Origin: Zoogloea sp.
Lineage (GTDB): Bacteria; Pseudomonadota; Gammaproteobacteria; Burkholderiales; Rhodocyclaceae
Length of the DNA: 63,147 nt
Direction of reading: 5' to 3'
NCBI RefSeq assembly: GCF_030157465.1
Contig: NZ_JAOAUU010000003.1
Coordinates: 1-63,147, forward strand
The notes below the pieces were generated by a model. It was given only the letters and a program-made list of their open reading frames with translations, was not told the origin of the DNA and did not search any database. Made by a program: the position numbers and the translations under genes. Below are positions 47,087 through 56,029 of the stretch, piece after piece; position 1 is the first letter of the stretch; the number at the start of each line of letters is the position of its first letter.

Positions 47087-48169
47087 TTACTCGGCCTCGG
47101 CGCGACGCACGCGACGCTGGCGCACAGCCTCGGCCAGCACGTCGAGCACCGTCAGGCTGTCCTCCCAGCCGATGCAGGCATCGGTAAGGCTCTTGCCGTA
47201 TTCGAGTTCGACGCCAGGCTTGAGATCCTGGCGGCCCTCCTTGAGGTGCGACTCCACCATCACGCCCATGATGCGCTCGTTGCCCGCCGCCAGCTGGCCG
47301 GCCACATCGCGCGCCACTTCCACCTGCCGCTTGAACTGCTTGCTGCTGTTGGCGTGGGAGAAATCAACCATCAGCTTGCCCTGCACGCCGGAGGCCGACA
47401 GCTCGGAGCAGGCCGCGGCAACACTGGCCGCGTCAAAGTTGGGACCCTTGCCGCCACGCAGGATCAGATGGCAATCCTCGTTGCCGGTGGTGGACACAAT
47501 GGCCGAATGACCGGCCTTGGTCACCGACAGGAAGTGGTGCGGCGACTGGGCCGCCTTGATCGCGTCGACGGCGATGCGGATGCTGCCATCGGTGCCGTTC
47601 TTGAAACCCACCGGGCATGACAGCCCGGACGCCAGTTCGCGATGCACCTGGCTCTCGGTGGTACGCGCGCCGATGGCGCCCCAGGAAATCAGGTCGGCGA
47701 TGTACTGGGGCGTGATCATGTCGAGGAATTCGGTGCCGGCCGGTACGCCCAGCTCGTTCACGTCCCACAGCAGCTTGCGCGCCAGGCGCAGGCCTTCGTT
47801 GATCGCGAAGGTGCCATCCAGGTGCGGGTCGTTGATCAGGCCCTTCCAGCCTACCGTGGTACGCGGCTTCTCGAAGTACACGCGCATCACCACCAGCAGG
47901 TCGTTCTTGAGGCGGTCAGCCTCGCCCTTGAGGCGACGGGCATATTCCATCGCCGCTTCGTAATCGTGGATCGAGCACGGTCCGATCACCACAAGCAGGC
48001 GGTCGTCGGCACCAAACAGGATACGGTGGATCGCGCCGCGCGCCTCGAAAGCGGTTTCCGCGGCCTTGGGGGTGGCGGGGAATTCCCTCAGCACATGGGC
48101 TGGCGGGGCCAGTTCCTTGATCTCCTTGATACGGACATCATCGATATGGACTTTCGAGGAGGCGGGCAT
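47087..48169 (-). CDS. aroG: 3-deoxy-7-phosphoheptulonate (DAHP) synthase
   Basis: This is the first enzyme of the shikimate pathway, joining phosphoenolpyruvate and erythrose 4-phosphate. The class I AroG/F/H type is clear in LVVIGPCSIHDYEAAMEYAR, VVMRVYFEKPRTTVGWKGLI, GARTTESQVHRELASGLSCP and GKLMVDFSHANSSKQ. The 360-residue length is normal. The start at 48169 gives the family N-terminus (PASSKVHIDDVRIKEIKELA); a longer frame upstream is low-complexity. Feedback sensitivity cannot be read here. It has no apparent operon partner. Confidence 0.95.
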   Translation of the reverse strand: MPASSKVHIDDVRIKEIKELAPPAHVLREFPATPKAAETAFEARGAIHRILFGADDRLLVVIGPCSIHDYEAAMEYARRLKGEADRLKNDLLVVMRVYFEKPRTTVGWKGLINDPHLDGTFAINEGLRLARKLLWDVNELGVPAGTEFLDMITPQYIADLISWGAIGARTTESQVHRELASGLSCPVGFKNGTDGSIRIAVDAIKAAQSPHHFLSVTKAGHSAIVSTTGNEDCHLILRGGKGPNFDAASVAAACSELSASGVQGKLMVDFSHANSSKQFKRQVEVARDVAGQLAAGNERIMGVMVESHLKEGRQDLKPGVELEYGKSLTDACIGWEDSLTVLDVLAEAVRQRRVRRAEAE

Positions 48170-48257
48170 GGTGAATCCTGTGGGCGGTCTTGAATGAGCC
48201 GACAATTCTAGCCCATTGACCGCCCCCGGGGCCACGCCACAGGCCGGCGCAGCCGGT

Positions 48258-48836
48258 TCAGCGCCGGATTCCGATGCCCCAGCCGAACCCGCCGCGGGGG
48301 CCAAAAGACCCCGGGTAACCGAAAGGCTGCCCGTAGCCGTAAGGCCGCATCGGATCGTAGAAGGGCGAGCCGTAGGGTGGATAGTAGTGAGGCGCAAGGG
48401 CGCGGCGGCGCGCGGCCTCCGCGCGGGCGCGGTCTTCGGCAGCGGCCTCGGCGGTGAGCTTGCGCACCTTGTCGGCGCTTGCCTGGTCGGCGGCCCAGCG
48501 CGCCTGGGCGGCACGGATCTCGTCGATCACCTCCGGCGCCACGCCCTGCCCGCGCAGGCGCTCGACGTCCTGCGGCGTCAAGGCGTGACGGGTTCCGGTG
48601 CGGCGGATCTCATCGACCAGTGCAGAGCTGCCTGCGCCCGCCTTCCACTTGCGCACGATCTCGTCGAGGGAAAGCGGCGCGGCCGGGCGCGCCGCGTCGA
48701 TCGCAGCCACCCTGGCGGCGAACTCGGCAGGTTCGAGACGCTGGATGGCCTGCGGCGAAGCCGATGGTGCGACGCACGCTGCCAGCAACAACGACCCCAT
48801 CACGGGCAGCAGAAATTGCACTGTTCGGCGATTCAC
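48258..48836 (-). CDS. Proline/glycine-rich lipoprotein of unknown function
   Basis: A 192-residue lipoprotein if it starts at GTG 48836, which follows a GGGG-type site and gives a signal ending LLLAAC (Cys21). The mature part contains helical repeats (DEIVRKWKAGAGSSALVDEI, DVERLRGQGVAPEVIDEIRA) resembling SHOCT-like or similar short helical modules. The C-terminal third is a flexible tail rich in Pro, Tyr and Gly (PPYGSPFYDPMRPYGYGQP). It ends well before aroG and begins 13 bases after the PilJ-domain gene on the same strand. Function unknown. Confidence 0.75.
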   Translation of the reverse strand: MNRRTVQFLLPVMGSLLLAACVAPSASPQAIQRLEPAEFAARVAAIDAARPAAPLSLDEIVRKWKAGAGSSALVDEIRRTGTRHALTPQDVERLRGQGVAPEVIDEIRAAQARWAADQASADKVRKLTAEAAAEDRARAEAARRRALAPHYYPPYGSPFYDPMRPYGYGQPFGYPGSFGPRGGFGWGIGIRR

Positions 48837-48849
48837 GGCGTCCCCCTGC

Positions 48850-49647
48850 TCAGCTGTCCCGGGCGACTTTCTCGTATTGCCCGACCACCGCTTCCATCTG
48901 TTCGAGAATGCGCTCGCTGGTGGTGGCCACGTCGCTGGCACCCTTTTTCTGGTCGTAGGCTTCGCGCAGGCTCAGGGCATGCTGGAAGAAGAACCACTGC
49001 TGTTCGACCAGAGCCAGATCGGACTTGATCTGGGCCGTGTTCTGGGGCGCAGCCTTGAGTTCTTCATGACCCTTGACGAACTCCTTCATCGCCCCGTCGA
49101 GCATCTGCCCGGCCTCACCGGCATTGACCCCCATGTTGCGGAAGAAATAAGCCTTGGCCGCGCGCTGGGACAACATGCGCTGACGGCCGGCCAGGTTCAC
49201 CAGGCGGCCAGCCGCCGTACCTGAGGCCCGCTCGTAGGCCACCGTGAGCTTTTGCGCCGCGGCAAGCACGGCTTCGCTGCCGGTCCACACCGCTTTGGCA
49301 TCACTGCGGATATCGGCGAGCTGCGGACGGTAGCGTGCCCACTCCTGCTCCAGCAGCAGCCATGCGGCACGGCAATCGTCATTGGGCTGCAGGGTTTTCA
49401 GCTCCACCAGTTGCTGCTCGAACAGCTGGGTCGACTGCCCGAGGATGGACTTGGCTTTCTCGGAGAGCACCCCCTGCACCAGCATCAGCCAGGCCTTGGC
49501 CGTGCGCTGGGACAACAGACGCTGGCGCCCGGCCTTGTTGATCGCCGCCGGCAGCGATAGTCCCGCGGCAACCGGCGCGGCCGGCGCCGCCAGTACCGCT
49601 CCGGCCGGCAGCAGGCAGGCCAGGGTGAGAAAATCGCGTCGATCCAT
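48850..49647 (-). CDS. Exported protein with two PilJ-type sensor domains
   Basis: A 265-residue protein with an N-terminal signal (MDRRDFLTLACLLPAGAVLA). The mature protein is a tandem repeat of the PilJ/NarX-like helical sensor domain, marked by AGRQRLLSQRTAKAWL (about 41-56) and AGRQRMLSQRAAKAYF (about 152-167). In PilJ and NarX such domains are periplasmic ligand receptors; here no membrane output domain is present, so it is a free-standing sensor or binding protein. It lies between tldD and the lipoprotein on one strand, with 13-base gaps. Confidence 0.85.
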   Translation of the reverse strand: MDRRDFLTLACLLPAGAVLAAPAAPVAAGLSLPAAINKAGRQRLLSQRTAKAWLMLVQGVLSEKAKSILGQSTQLFEQQLVELKTLQPNDDCRAAWLLLEQEWARYRPQLADIRSDAKAVWTGSEAVLAAAQKLTVAYERASGTAAGRLVNLAGRQRMLSQRAAKAYFFRNMGVNAGEAGQMLDGAMKEFVKGHEELKAAPQNTAQIKSDLALVEQQWFFFQHALSLREAYDQKKGASDVATTSERILEQMEAVVGQYEKVARDS

Positions 49648-49660
49648 GGTTCGGTCTCCC

Positions 49661-51118
49661 TTAGCTTCCGGTTCCGCCGACGGTCAGCCCGTCGATACGC
49701 AAAGTGGGCTGGCCGACCCCGACCGGCACGCTCTGCCCTTCCTTGCCGCAGGTTCCCACGCCGGGGTCGAGGGCCAGGTCGTTGCCGATCATCGACACCC
49801 GGGTCAGGCAATCCGGGCCGTTGCCGATCAGGGTGGCACCCTTCACCGGGCGGGTCACCTTGCCGTCTTCGATGAGGTAGCACTCGGACGTGGAGAACAC
49901 GAACTTGCCCGAAGTGATGTCCACCTGGCCGCCACCGAAATTGGCCGCGTAGAGGCCGTTCTTCACCGACGCGATGATCTCGGCGGGCTCGTGCTGGCCC
50001 GCCAGCATGATGGTGTTGGTCATGCGCGGCAGCGGCAGGTGGGCGAAGGATTCACGACGGCCGTTGCCGGTGGGTGCCACGCCCATCAGGCGGGCATTGA
50101 GCATGTCCTGCATGTAGCCGACGAGAATGCCGTCCTCGATCAGCACGGTGCGCTGGGTCGGGTTGCCTTCGTCGTCGATGGTGAGCGAGCCGCGGCGATC
50201 CGGCAGGGTGCCGTCATCGACCACGGTGACGCCCTTGGCCGCCACCCGCTCGCCGATGCGGCCGCAGAAAGCCGAGCTTTCCTTGCGGTTGAAGTCGCCC
50301 TCGAGGCCGTGGCCGATGGCTTCGTGAAGCAGGATGCCGGGCCAGCCGTTGCCGAGCACCACCGTCATGCTGCCGGCCGGGGCCGGGCTGGCGTGCAGGT
50401 TCACCCGCGCCTGATGCACGGCCGCCCTGGCAAAGCCGGTGAGCACTTCATCGCTGAAGTAGCCGTAGTCGTAACGCCCGCCGCCGCCGCTGGAGCCCTG
50501 CTCCCGGTGGCCGTTTTCTTCCATGATCACCGTAACCGAGACGCGCACCAGCGGGCGCACGTCGGCCGCCAGATGGCCGTCGCTGCGCGCCACCATGATG
50601 ACTTCCCAGGTGCCGACGAGGCTGGCCATGACTTCCTTGACCCGCGGATCTTCAGCGCGGGCCATGGCTTCGAGGCGCTCCAGCAGCCTCACCTTGGTCA
50701 CGTCATCGAGGGAATCGTGGGGGTTGTCGCCCCGGTAAAGCGCCAGCGGCGGCTTTTTGACCGCCTTGATCTGGGCATGCTTGCGGCGCCCGCTGTCGGC
50801 GATCGCGCGGGTCGCGTCGGCGGCGTCCTTCAAGGCCTTCAGGCTGATGTCGTCGGAGTAGGCGAAGGCGGTTTTCTCGCCGGTGATGGCGCGCACGCCA
50901 ACGCCCTGCTCGATGTTGAAGCTGCCCGACTTGACGATGCCTTCTTCAAGGCTCCAGGCCTCGGAACGGTGGTACTGAAAGTACAGGTCGGCGTAGTCGA
51001 GCTTGTGGCGGAAGAGCTTGCCGAAAACCTTGTCCAGATCCTCGAAATCCAGATCGTAGGGTTTGAGCAGCAGCTTGCTGGCGATTTTCAACGGATTGGT
51101 GTGCAGGTTCTGGCTCAT
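49661..51118 (-). CDS. tldD: Metalloprotease subunit TldD
   Basis: TldD pairs with TldE (PmbA) to form a zinc endopeptidase that trims small peptides and unfolded proteins. The 485-residue length is normal. The conserved metal motif [20 protein letters not shown] is intact (HEAxGH, two His ligands). The start at 51118 ([20 protein letters not shown]) is used because a longer frame runs into the nitrilase. TldE is not in the window. The nitrilase gene ends 29 bases upstream. Confidence 0.95.
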   Translation of the reverse strand: MSQNLHTNPLKIASKLLLKPYDLDFEDLDKVFGKLFRHKLDYADLYFQYHRSEAWSLEEGIVKSGSFNIEQGVGVRAITGEKTAFAYSDDISLKALKDAADATRAIADSGRRKHAQIKAVKKPPLALYRGDNPHDSLDDVTKVRLLERLEAMARAEDPRVKEVMASLVGTWEVIMVARSDGHLAADVRPLVRVSVTVIMEENGHREQGSSGGGGRYDYGYFSDEVLTGFARAAVHQARVNLHASPAPAGSMTVVLGNGWPGILLHEAIGHGLEGDFNRKESSAFCGRIGERVAAKGVTVVDDGTLPDRRGSLTIDDEGNPTQRTVLIEDGILVGYMQDMLNARLMGVAPTGNGRRESFAHLPLPRMTNTIMLAGQHEPAEIIASVKNGLYAANFGGGQVDITSGKFVFSTSECYLIEDGKVTRPVKGATLIGNGPDCLTRVSMIGNDLALDPGVGTCGKEGQSVPVGVGQPTLRIDGLTVGGTGS

Positions 51119-51147
51119 GGTGTCTCGGAGAGAAGTGTTCGTTCGGT

Positions 51148-51963
51148 TCAGCTGATCTTGCGGTGCTTGAGTGCCGGCAGGCTGGCGCGGACTTCGGCGA
51201 TGCGTGCCGGATCGATGTCGGCCACGACCACGCCGGGGCCCTCGGCCCGGCGCGCCAGCACCTCGCCCCAGGGGTCGATGATGAGGCTGTCGCCCCAGGT
51301 GCGGCGGCCGCCGGCATGCACGCCGCCCTGGGCGCTGGCCAGCACATAGCACTGGTTTTCGATGGCGCGGGCGCGCAGCAATACGTCCCAGTGGGCGCGC
51401 CCCGTGGTGTAGGTGAAGGCGGCGGGCAGGACGATCAGGCTCACCTCGCCCATCGCCCGGAAGATCTCCGGAAAACGCAGGTCGTAGCAGATCGACAGGC
51501 CCACGCTGCCGCAGGGCGCCTCGAAGGTGACCACGTCGCTGCCGGCCTCGATGGTGGCCGATTCGTCGTAGCGCTCAACACCCTGCTGAAAACCGAACAG
51601 GTGGATCTTGTCGTAGCGGGCAACGCGCCGGCCGGTGTCGTCGAAAACCAGCGTTGAATTGCGCACCTTGTCCGGCACGTCGGCCGTCAGCGGGCAGGAG
51701 CCGCCCACCAGCCACACCTTGTGGCGGCGCGCGGCATCCTTCAGGAAAGCCTGGATCGGCCCTTCGCCGTCACGCTCGCAGATGCGCAGCTTGGCGCGCT
51801 CGTCGGTGCTGATGAGCGGGAAATACTCGGGCAGCACGACCAGGCCGGCGCCGGCGGCCGCGGCCTCTCCGATCAGGCGGTCGGCCTCGGCGAGATTGGC
51901 GGCCACGTCGGGGCCGGAAACCATCTGGACGGCGGCGATGCGGCAGGCCTGGCTGCTTGTCAT
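51148..51963 (-). CDS. Carbon-nitrogen hydrolase (nitrilase superfamily, Nit-type)
   Basis: A 271-residue amidase. The catalytic triad is visible: Glu in [11 protein letters not shown], Lys in [10 protein letters not shown], Cys in [17 protein letters not shown]. The close relatives remove deaminated glutathione or act on omega-amides. The start at 51963 has a GAGGA site; an alternative start at 52005 overlaps the yhdP stop by ATGA. The order yhdP-nitrilase-tldD is standard in betaproteobacteria and gammaproteobacteria. Substrate not fixed by sequence. Confidence 0.92.
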   Translation of the reverse strand: MTSSQACRIAAVQMVSGPDVAANLAEADRLIGEAAAAGAGLVVLPEYFPLISTDERAKLRICERDGEGPIQAFLKDAARRHKVWLVGGSCPLTADVPDKVRNSTLVFDDTGRRVARYDKIHLFGFQQGVERYDESATIEAGSDVVTFEAPCGSVGLSICYDLRFPEIFRAMGEVSLIVLPAAFTYTTGRAHWDVLLRARAIENQCYVLASAQGGVHAGGRRTWGDSLIIDPWGEVLARRAEGPGVVVADIDPARIAEVRASLPALKHRKIS

Positions 51964-52001
51964 GGGAATGTCCTCGCGGAGCTGGGCTGCAGGTTGGGGA
52001 T

Positions 52002-55000
52002 TCATGGCGACGGCACGGCGACAGGCCGGGCCGCCAGTTTTTCGACCTTGGGATCGGACCAGCCCCCGGTCACGGCGTATTCGAAGCTGAACAGCTTTTC
52101 CACCGGATCGCGCAAAGCCTTCTGGACCAGGTAGGCGGCCAGACCGACCACCGGATGGATTGCGCCGGTGGCCGCAATGGCAGACCCGACGGCCACCGAT
52201 TCGGAGAGGGTCGGCTGGACCTTGACCCGCAGGTTCTGGGTTTCCTTCACCGCGTCGGCTTCGCCGCTCATGAAGACCCGCGCCGCCGGCCCGAAGAGTT
52301 CGAGGTCGTCGGTGCGCAGCACACCGTTATTCATCTGGATGCTACCGGAAATGCTGTCGAAGGCGAATCCTTGGGAAAACACGTCGCGAAAGTCGAGGGT
52401 GATGCGCCGCGGCAGCGCCTGCAGGCTGAGCACCCCAAGCAGGCGCCCGACGCCGGGGTCGAGCTGGGCAAACTGGCCGCTTTCCACCTGCACGCTCATT
52501 TTTCCTCCAAGGCTCGGCATGTGCAGCGCAGTGGGCGGGCCGTGCCAGGCCAGTTCGCCCTCCAGCACGCCCTTGCCGCGCCGTACCGCCTCCGGGTAGC
52601 CGAGACGGGTCAGCATTTTCTCGACGCTGCTCACGTCGAGCTTGAAATTGAGCCGGGTTTCCTCCTTCACACCGGGCCGCCACACGCCGCTGCCCGACAG
52701 CGTGCCGTCCGGGCTGGCAATGCCGAGATGCTCCAGGCGCCAGCTCTCGCCCCGGTTTGCCGCCTTCAGCTCGAGCCGGCCGAGCGCATGCCCGCGGAGC
52801 ACGAAGCTGTCGGCCGTCACATCCAGACCCGGCAGCTCGGACAGGCGTTCCTCGTCCGGCCGCGCCGTATCTGCCGCGCCTTCGGTGCCGGCACTGCCCA
52901 GCGCCAGATGGCGGAAGCGCGCCTGCAGGCGCCCGCGCCCCTGGTCGCGCCACACGACATCGCCGCTGGCCTCCTTGCTCGTAACCTTGGCCTGCCAGCC
53001 GCCCTCTTCCATCACGGCGCGCAGGCTCACATCCGTAAGACGCTGGCCGAGCATGCGGAGTTCGCCAGCCCGTAGCGCCACGCTGGAAATCGGAAACGCC
53101 TCGTCGTCAGCCGCCTTGCCGGCCGCCGCGCCCTCACCGGCGGAACGTTCGGGATTACCGGCCAGCGCCTTGCGCCAGGCGTCGGCATCGAGGGAGTCGG
53201 CCCGGGCGGTCACCTGCACGCCCTTGTCGGCCAGGCGCACCGGCTCGCCCAGCGCCAGCCCGCCGCGGGTGACCCGCGTCCGGCCACCCTCGTGACTGCG
53301 CTGAAACTGTGCGCTGAAGATCGATCCGGCAAAAAGCCTGATGACGTCGCCCGACACGCCCCCCGTGCCGGGCGGCACCTCGATCTCGAAGCGGAAAGGC
53401 AGGCTTGCCGCCGACGACTTGTTGAGCGGATCGGGCAGGCTGGAGACCACGCCCTGCAGAGTGCTGTCGAGCGCAAACTCGACCCCGCCCTTCTTGGGCA
53501 CCGTCACCGCGCCCTTCCACGCCGCGCTGCCCGAAAGGTGGTCGAGCAACGGCAACTCGAGCGCCTGGCGCAGCGCCACAACGCTCAAACTGCCCTGGGC
53601 ATTGAGCACCACGCTGCCGTCCGGACGACTCCCGCCCGCGACACTGATCGCATCGCCAAAAACCTTCGCAACGCCGTTTTTGACGGTGAGCTGGCTTTCG
53701 GTAAAACCGACGCGCCCGCCCGCCTCGGTGAAGGGCGGCAGTGCCGGGTCGACCTGAAGGCGGTTGCGGGTGAACTGGTACTCGCCCTTGACCCGCGAAT
53801 CGGTGAGCTTGTGCAGCGGCAGCACCAGCTGCAGATCGAGGCTGCCGCCGCCCTCGACACGGAAGGGGTCGGTGAAGTGGTTGATGCTTTCGGCGACCGG
53901 GCTTTCGGCGATGAAACGCAGAAAATCCTGGCTCTGGCCGTGGGCGCTGCCGTGAATGGTGAGCACGTTGTCGGTTTCGAAATCCGGCAACACGGCCACG
54001 ACATCCTTCAGCTCGGCGCCAAAGATGCGCCCGCGCCGGGCCTTCACGGTCATGCCGGCGCCTTCAAAAATCAGGTCGCCTGAAACCCCCTCGATCTTCG
54101 GCCAGCCCGGCGCGTAATCCAGCTGGCCGTCCTCGATCTTCGCGGTGACGCGGAAGCTGCCGTCCTTCGGGTTGCGAAACGGAAATTTCGCCAGATTGCC
54201 TTTCAACACCAGCCGCGCATCCGCCGCGCGGCCACCGCTCAGGCTGCTCTGCAACCAGTCGCGGGCGCTCTTGCCGACCACGGTTGGCATGTAACGCCAC
54301 ACCGCGCGGCTGTCGGCCTCGGAAATCCGCGCCTGCAAGTCGATCTCACCGGGCGTGTCGGCCCGCGCCCGGTAGCGTCCGGCGGCCGAGCCACGGGCGT
54401 CCCGGTTGGCAAAATTGGCACTGGCAAGGCTCACTTCCAGTTCGCCGCCAGGATGGCTCCATGCGCCTTCGGCGGCCAGCTCTTCAATGCTGAGGCGCGG
54501 CTCGGGGAAGATCTGCGGCAACTCGAGCGCGGCATCCTTGCCGGTCAGGCTGAAGCGCCCGCCCCGCTCCGTGCCTTCGATGCGCCCGGACAGCCCCGAA
54601 AAACCCGGCCACGCCCCCACCGGCTCGATGCCCAGGCGCACAAAGCGCGCGTCCACCGAATAGCTCGCCAGTTCGTCCGCATCGGCGCTCCATTTGACGT
54701 TGAGCGGTGCCACATTTCCGGCCGGCGCAAAGGCTGCTAGGCGCTGGCGCAAGGCCGGCGCAAACGGCAGGCGCCCGGCAAGCCGCGACAGCACGTCGAG
54801 ATCGAGCTGGCTGGCGACGAATTCGCCCCTGGCCGGCGCACTGCCGCGACGGTCCTCGAGACGCAGGAAGAAATCGGTCGGCGCAAGCGTCATGCCGTCG
54901 CCCGTTTGCAGCGACAAACGATTGCCGCTCGCTTCGGTCACGCCGCCTTCGTCGCGGTAGCGCAAGCGCCCCTCGGCGCGGACGAGCGGAATGTCGGCCA

Positions 55001-55904
55001 GATCACTGGCCAGCCGCACGTGGGCATCGCGCACGGCAAAATCGGTGGTCACGCCGCTCACCCGCCCGTCGGCAAATTCGAGCCACGCCCGCACCCCGCC
55101 CGCGCCGTCAGCATCCAGCGGGTAATCGACCCACTGGCGCCAGGCGCCAAGGGCGGCGTAATCGAGGCTGGCGTAAAGCTCGCCGCGCCACTCGGCCGGC
55201 CGGGCCGGATTGCGCCCGCGCAAATCGCCGCGGACTTCGAGCGCGGCGGCAAGGCGGGCCGGCGGCTGCGCGCGAAGTCCGAAACGATGATGGGCGCCGC
55301 TGTTTTCAAGGCGGAATTCGAGCTTGTCGAGCACCAGGTCGTCGGCCCCGCGCAGCCCGTCGCACCATTCGAGGCGCGCGTTGCGGATCACGATCTGGCG
55401 CTGGTCGAGCAGCCAGTCGGCGAAACCACCGCTGCCGCCGTCGGTTTTGACCGGCAGACCGGCCACGAAGATCTGCCCGTCGGCGAGGCGACGGATCGAC
55501 AGATCGGGCGAATCGATCTCCAGCCGGTTGAGGCGCAGACGAAACAGCAGCAGCGAGCGCCAGGCGGGTTCGGCTTCGACATGCTGAAGGGTGAGCGCAG
55601 GCTGGCCGGCGGCATCCTTGATGGTCAGCCCGCCGATCCGGAAACTCGGGTGCAGCCCCCGCCACTCGGCCGACAGGCTGGATATCTCCACCGGCAGGCC
55701 GATCGCCCGCGACAAGACCTGCTCCACCTCGCCCCGGTAGGCCGGCACGTTGGGCAACACCCCGTGGCGCAGGCCAAGGACCAGCAGGCCGCAGACGAAA
55801 TACGCCACCACCCCCAGCCAAACCAGCCTGCGCAGGCAGAAACGGGGCAGATGAAGGAGCGAAAAACGCCGCTCAGTCACGCGCGGGGCGGCGCACGGCC
55901 GCAA
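52002..55904 (-). CDS. yhdP: AsmA-like envelope phospholipid transport protein YhdP
   Basis: A 1300-residue protein with one N-terminal span (LVWLGVVAYFVCGLLVLGLR) and a very long periplasmic beta-rich AsmA/DUF3971 region. YhdP and its relatives form hydrophobic grooves that carry phospholipid between the inner and outer membranes. The length and the C-terminal DUF3971 stretch (PTLSESVAVGSAIAATGAIH) fit YhdP. The start at 55904 lies 125 bases from the divergent glnE. The internal frame is open without stops. Confidence 0.92.
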   Translation of the reverse strand: MRPCAAPRVTERRFSLLHLPRFCLRRLVWLGVVAYFVCGLLVLGLRHGVLPNVPAYRGEVEQVLSRAIGLPVEISSLSAEWRGLHPSFRIGGLTIKDAAGQPALTLQHVEAEPAWRSLLLFRLRLNRLEIDSPDLSIRRLADGQIFVAGLPVKTDGGSGGFADWLLDQRQIVIRNARLEWCDGLRGADDLVLDKLEFRLENSGAHHRFGLRAQPPARLAAALEVRGDLRGRNPARPAEWRGELYASLDYAALGAWRQWVDYPLDADGAGGVRAWLEFADGRVSGVTTDFAVRDAHVRLASDLADIPLVRAEGRLRYRDEGGVTEASGNRLSLQTGDGMTLAPTDFFLRLEDRRGSAPARGEFVASQLDLDVLSRLAGRLPFAPALRQRLAAFAPAGNVAPLNVKWSADADELASYSVDARFVRLGIEPVGAWPGFSGLSGRIEGTERGGRFSLTGKDAALELPQIFPEPRLSIEELAAEGAWSHPGGELEVSLASANFANRDARGSAAGRYRARADTPGEIDLQARISEADSRAVWRYMPTVVGKSARDWLQSSLSGGRAADARLVLKGNLAKFPFRNPKDGSFRVTAKIEDGQLDYAPGWPKIEGVSGDLIFEGAGMTVKARRGRIFGAELKDVVAVLPDFETDNVLTIHGSAHGQSQDFLRFIAESPVAESINHFTDPFRVEGGGSLDLQLVLPLHKLTDSRVKGEYQFTRNRLQVDPALPPFTEAGGRVGFTESQLTVKNGVAKVFGDAISVAGGSRPDGSVVLNAQGSLSVVALRQALELPLLDHLSGSAAWKGAVTVPKKGGVEFALDSTLQGVVSSLPDPLNKSSAASLPFRFEIEVPPGTGGVSGDVIRLFAGSIFSAQFQRSHEGGRTRVTRGGLALGEPVRLADKGVQVTARADSLDADAWRKALAGNPERSAGEGAAAGKAADDEAFPISSVALRAGELRMLGQRLTDVSLRAVMEEGGWQAKVTSKEASGDVVWRDQGRGRLQARFRHLALGSAGTEGAADTARPDEERLSELPGLDVTADSFVLRGHALGRLELKAANRGESWRLEHLGIASPDGTLSGSGVWRPGVKEETRLNFKLDVSSVEKMLTRLGYPEAVRRGKGVLEGELAWHGPPTALHMPSLGGKMSVQVESGQFAQLDPGVGRLLGVLSLQALPRRITLDFRDVFSQGFAFDSISGSIQMNNGVLRTDDLELFGPAARVFMSGEADAVKETQNLRVKVQPTLSESVAVGSAIAATGAIHPVVGLAAYLVQKALRDPVEKLFSFEYAVTGGWSDPKVEKLAARPVAVPSP

Positions 55905-56029
55905 CAGGGTTCATGGCAACAGCGGCCCGGACGGGACGCATCCGGCATCAGGCTTGACGAAAATCAGTCCGACAGACATAACTCGGGGCGAACATAGACA
56001 ATTTCGCATTCTACCAATCGGCCCCTGCC

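Noticed and set aside
49382-51349. 655-codon plus-strand frame opposite tldD
   Set aside because: Antisense shadow; TldD carries its zinc motif and normal length on the minus strand.
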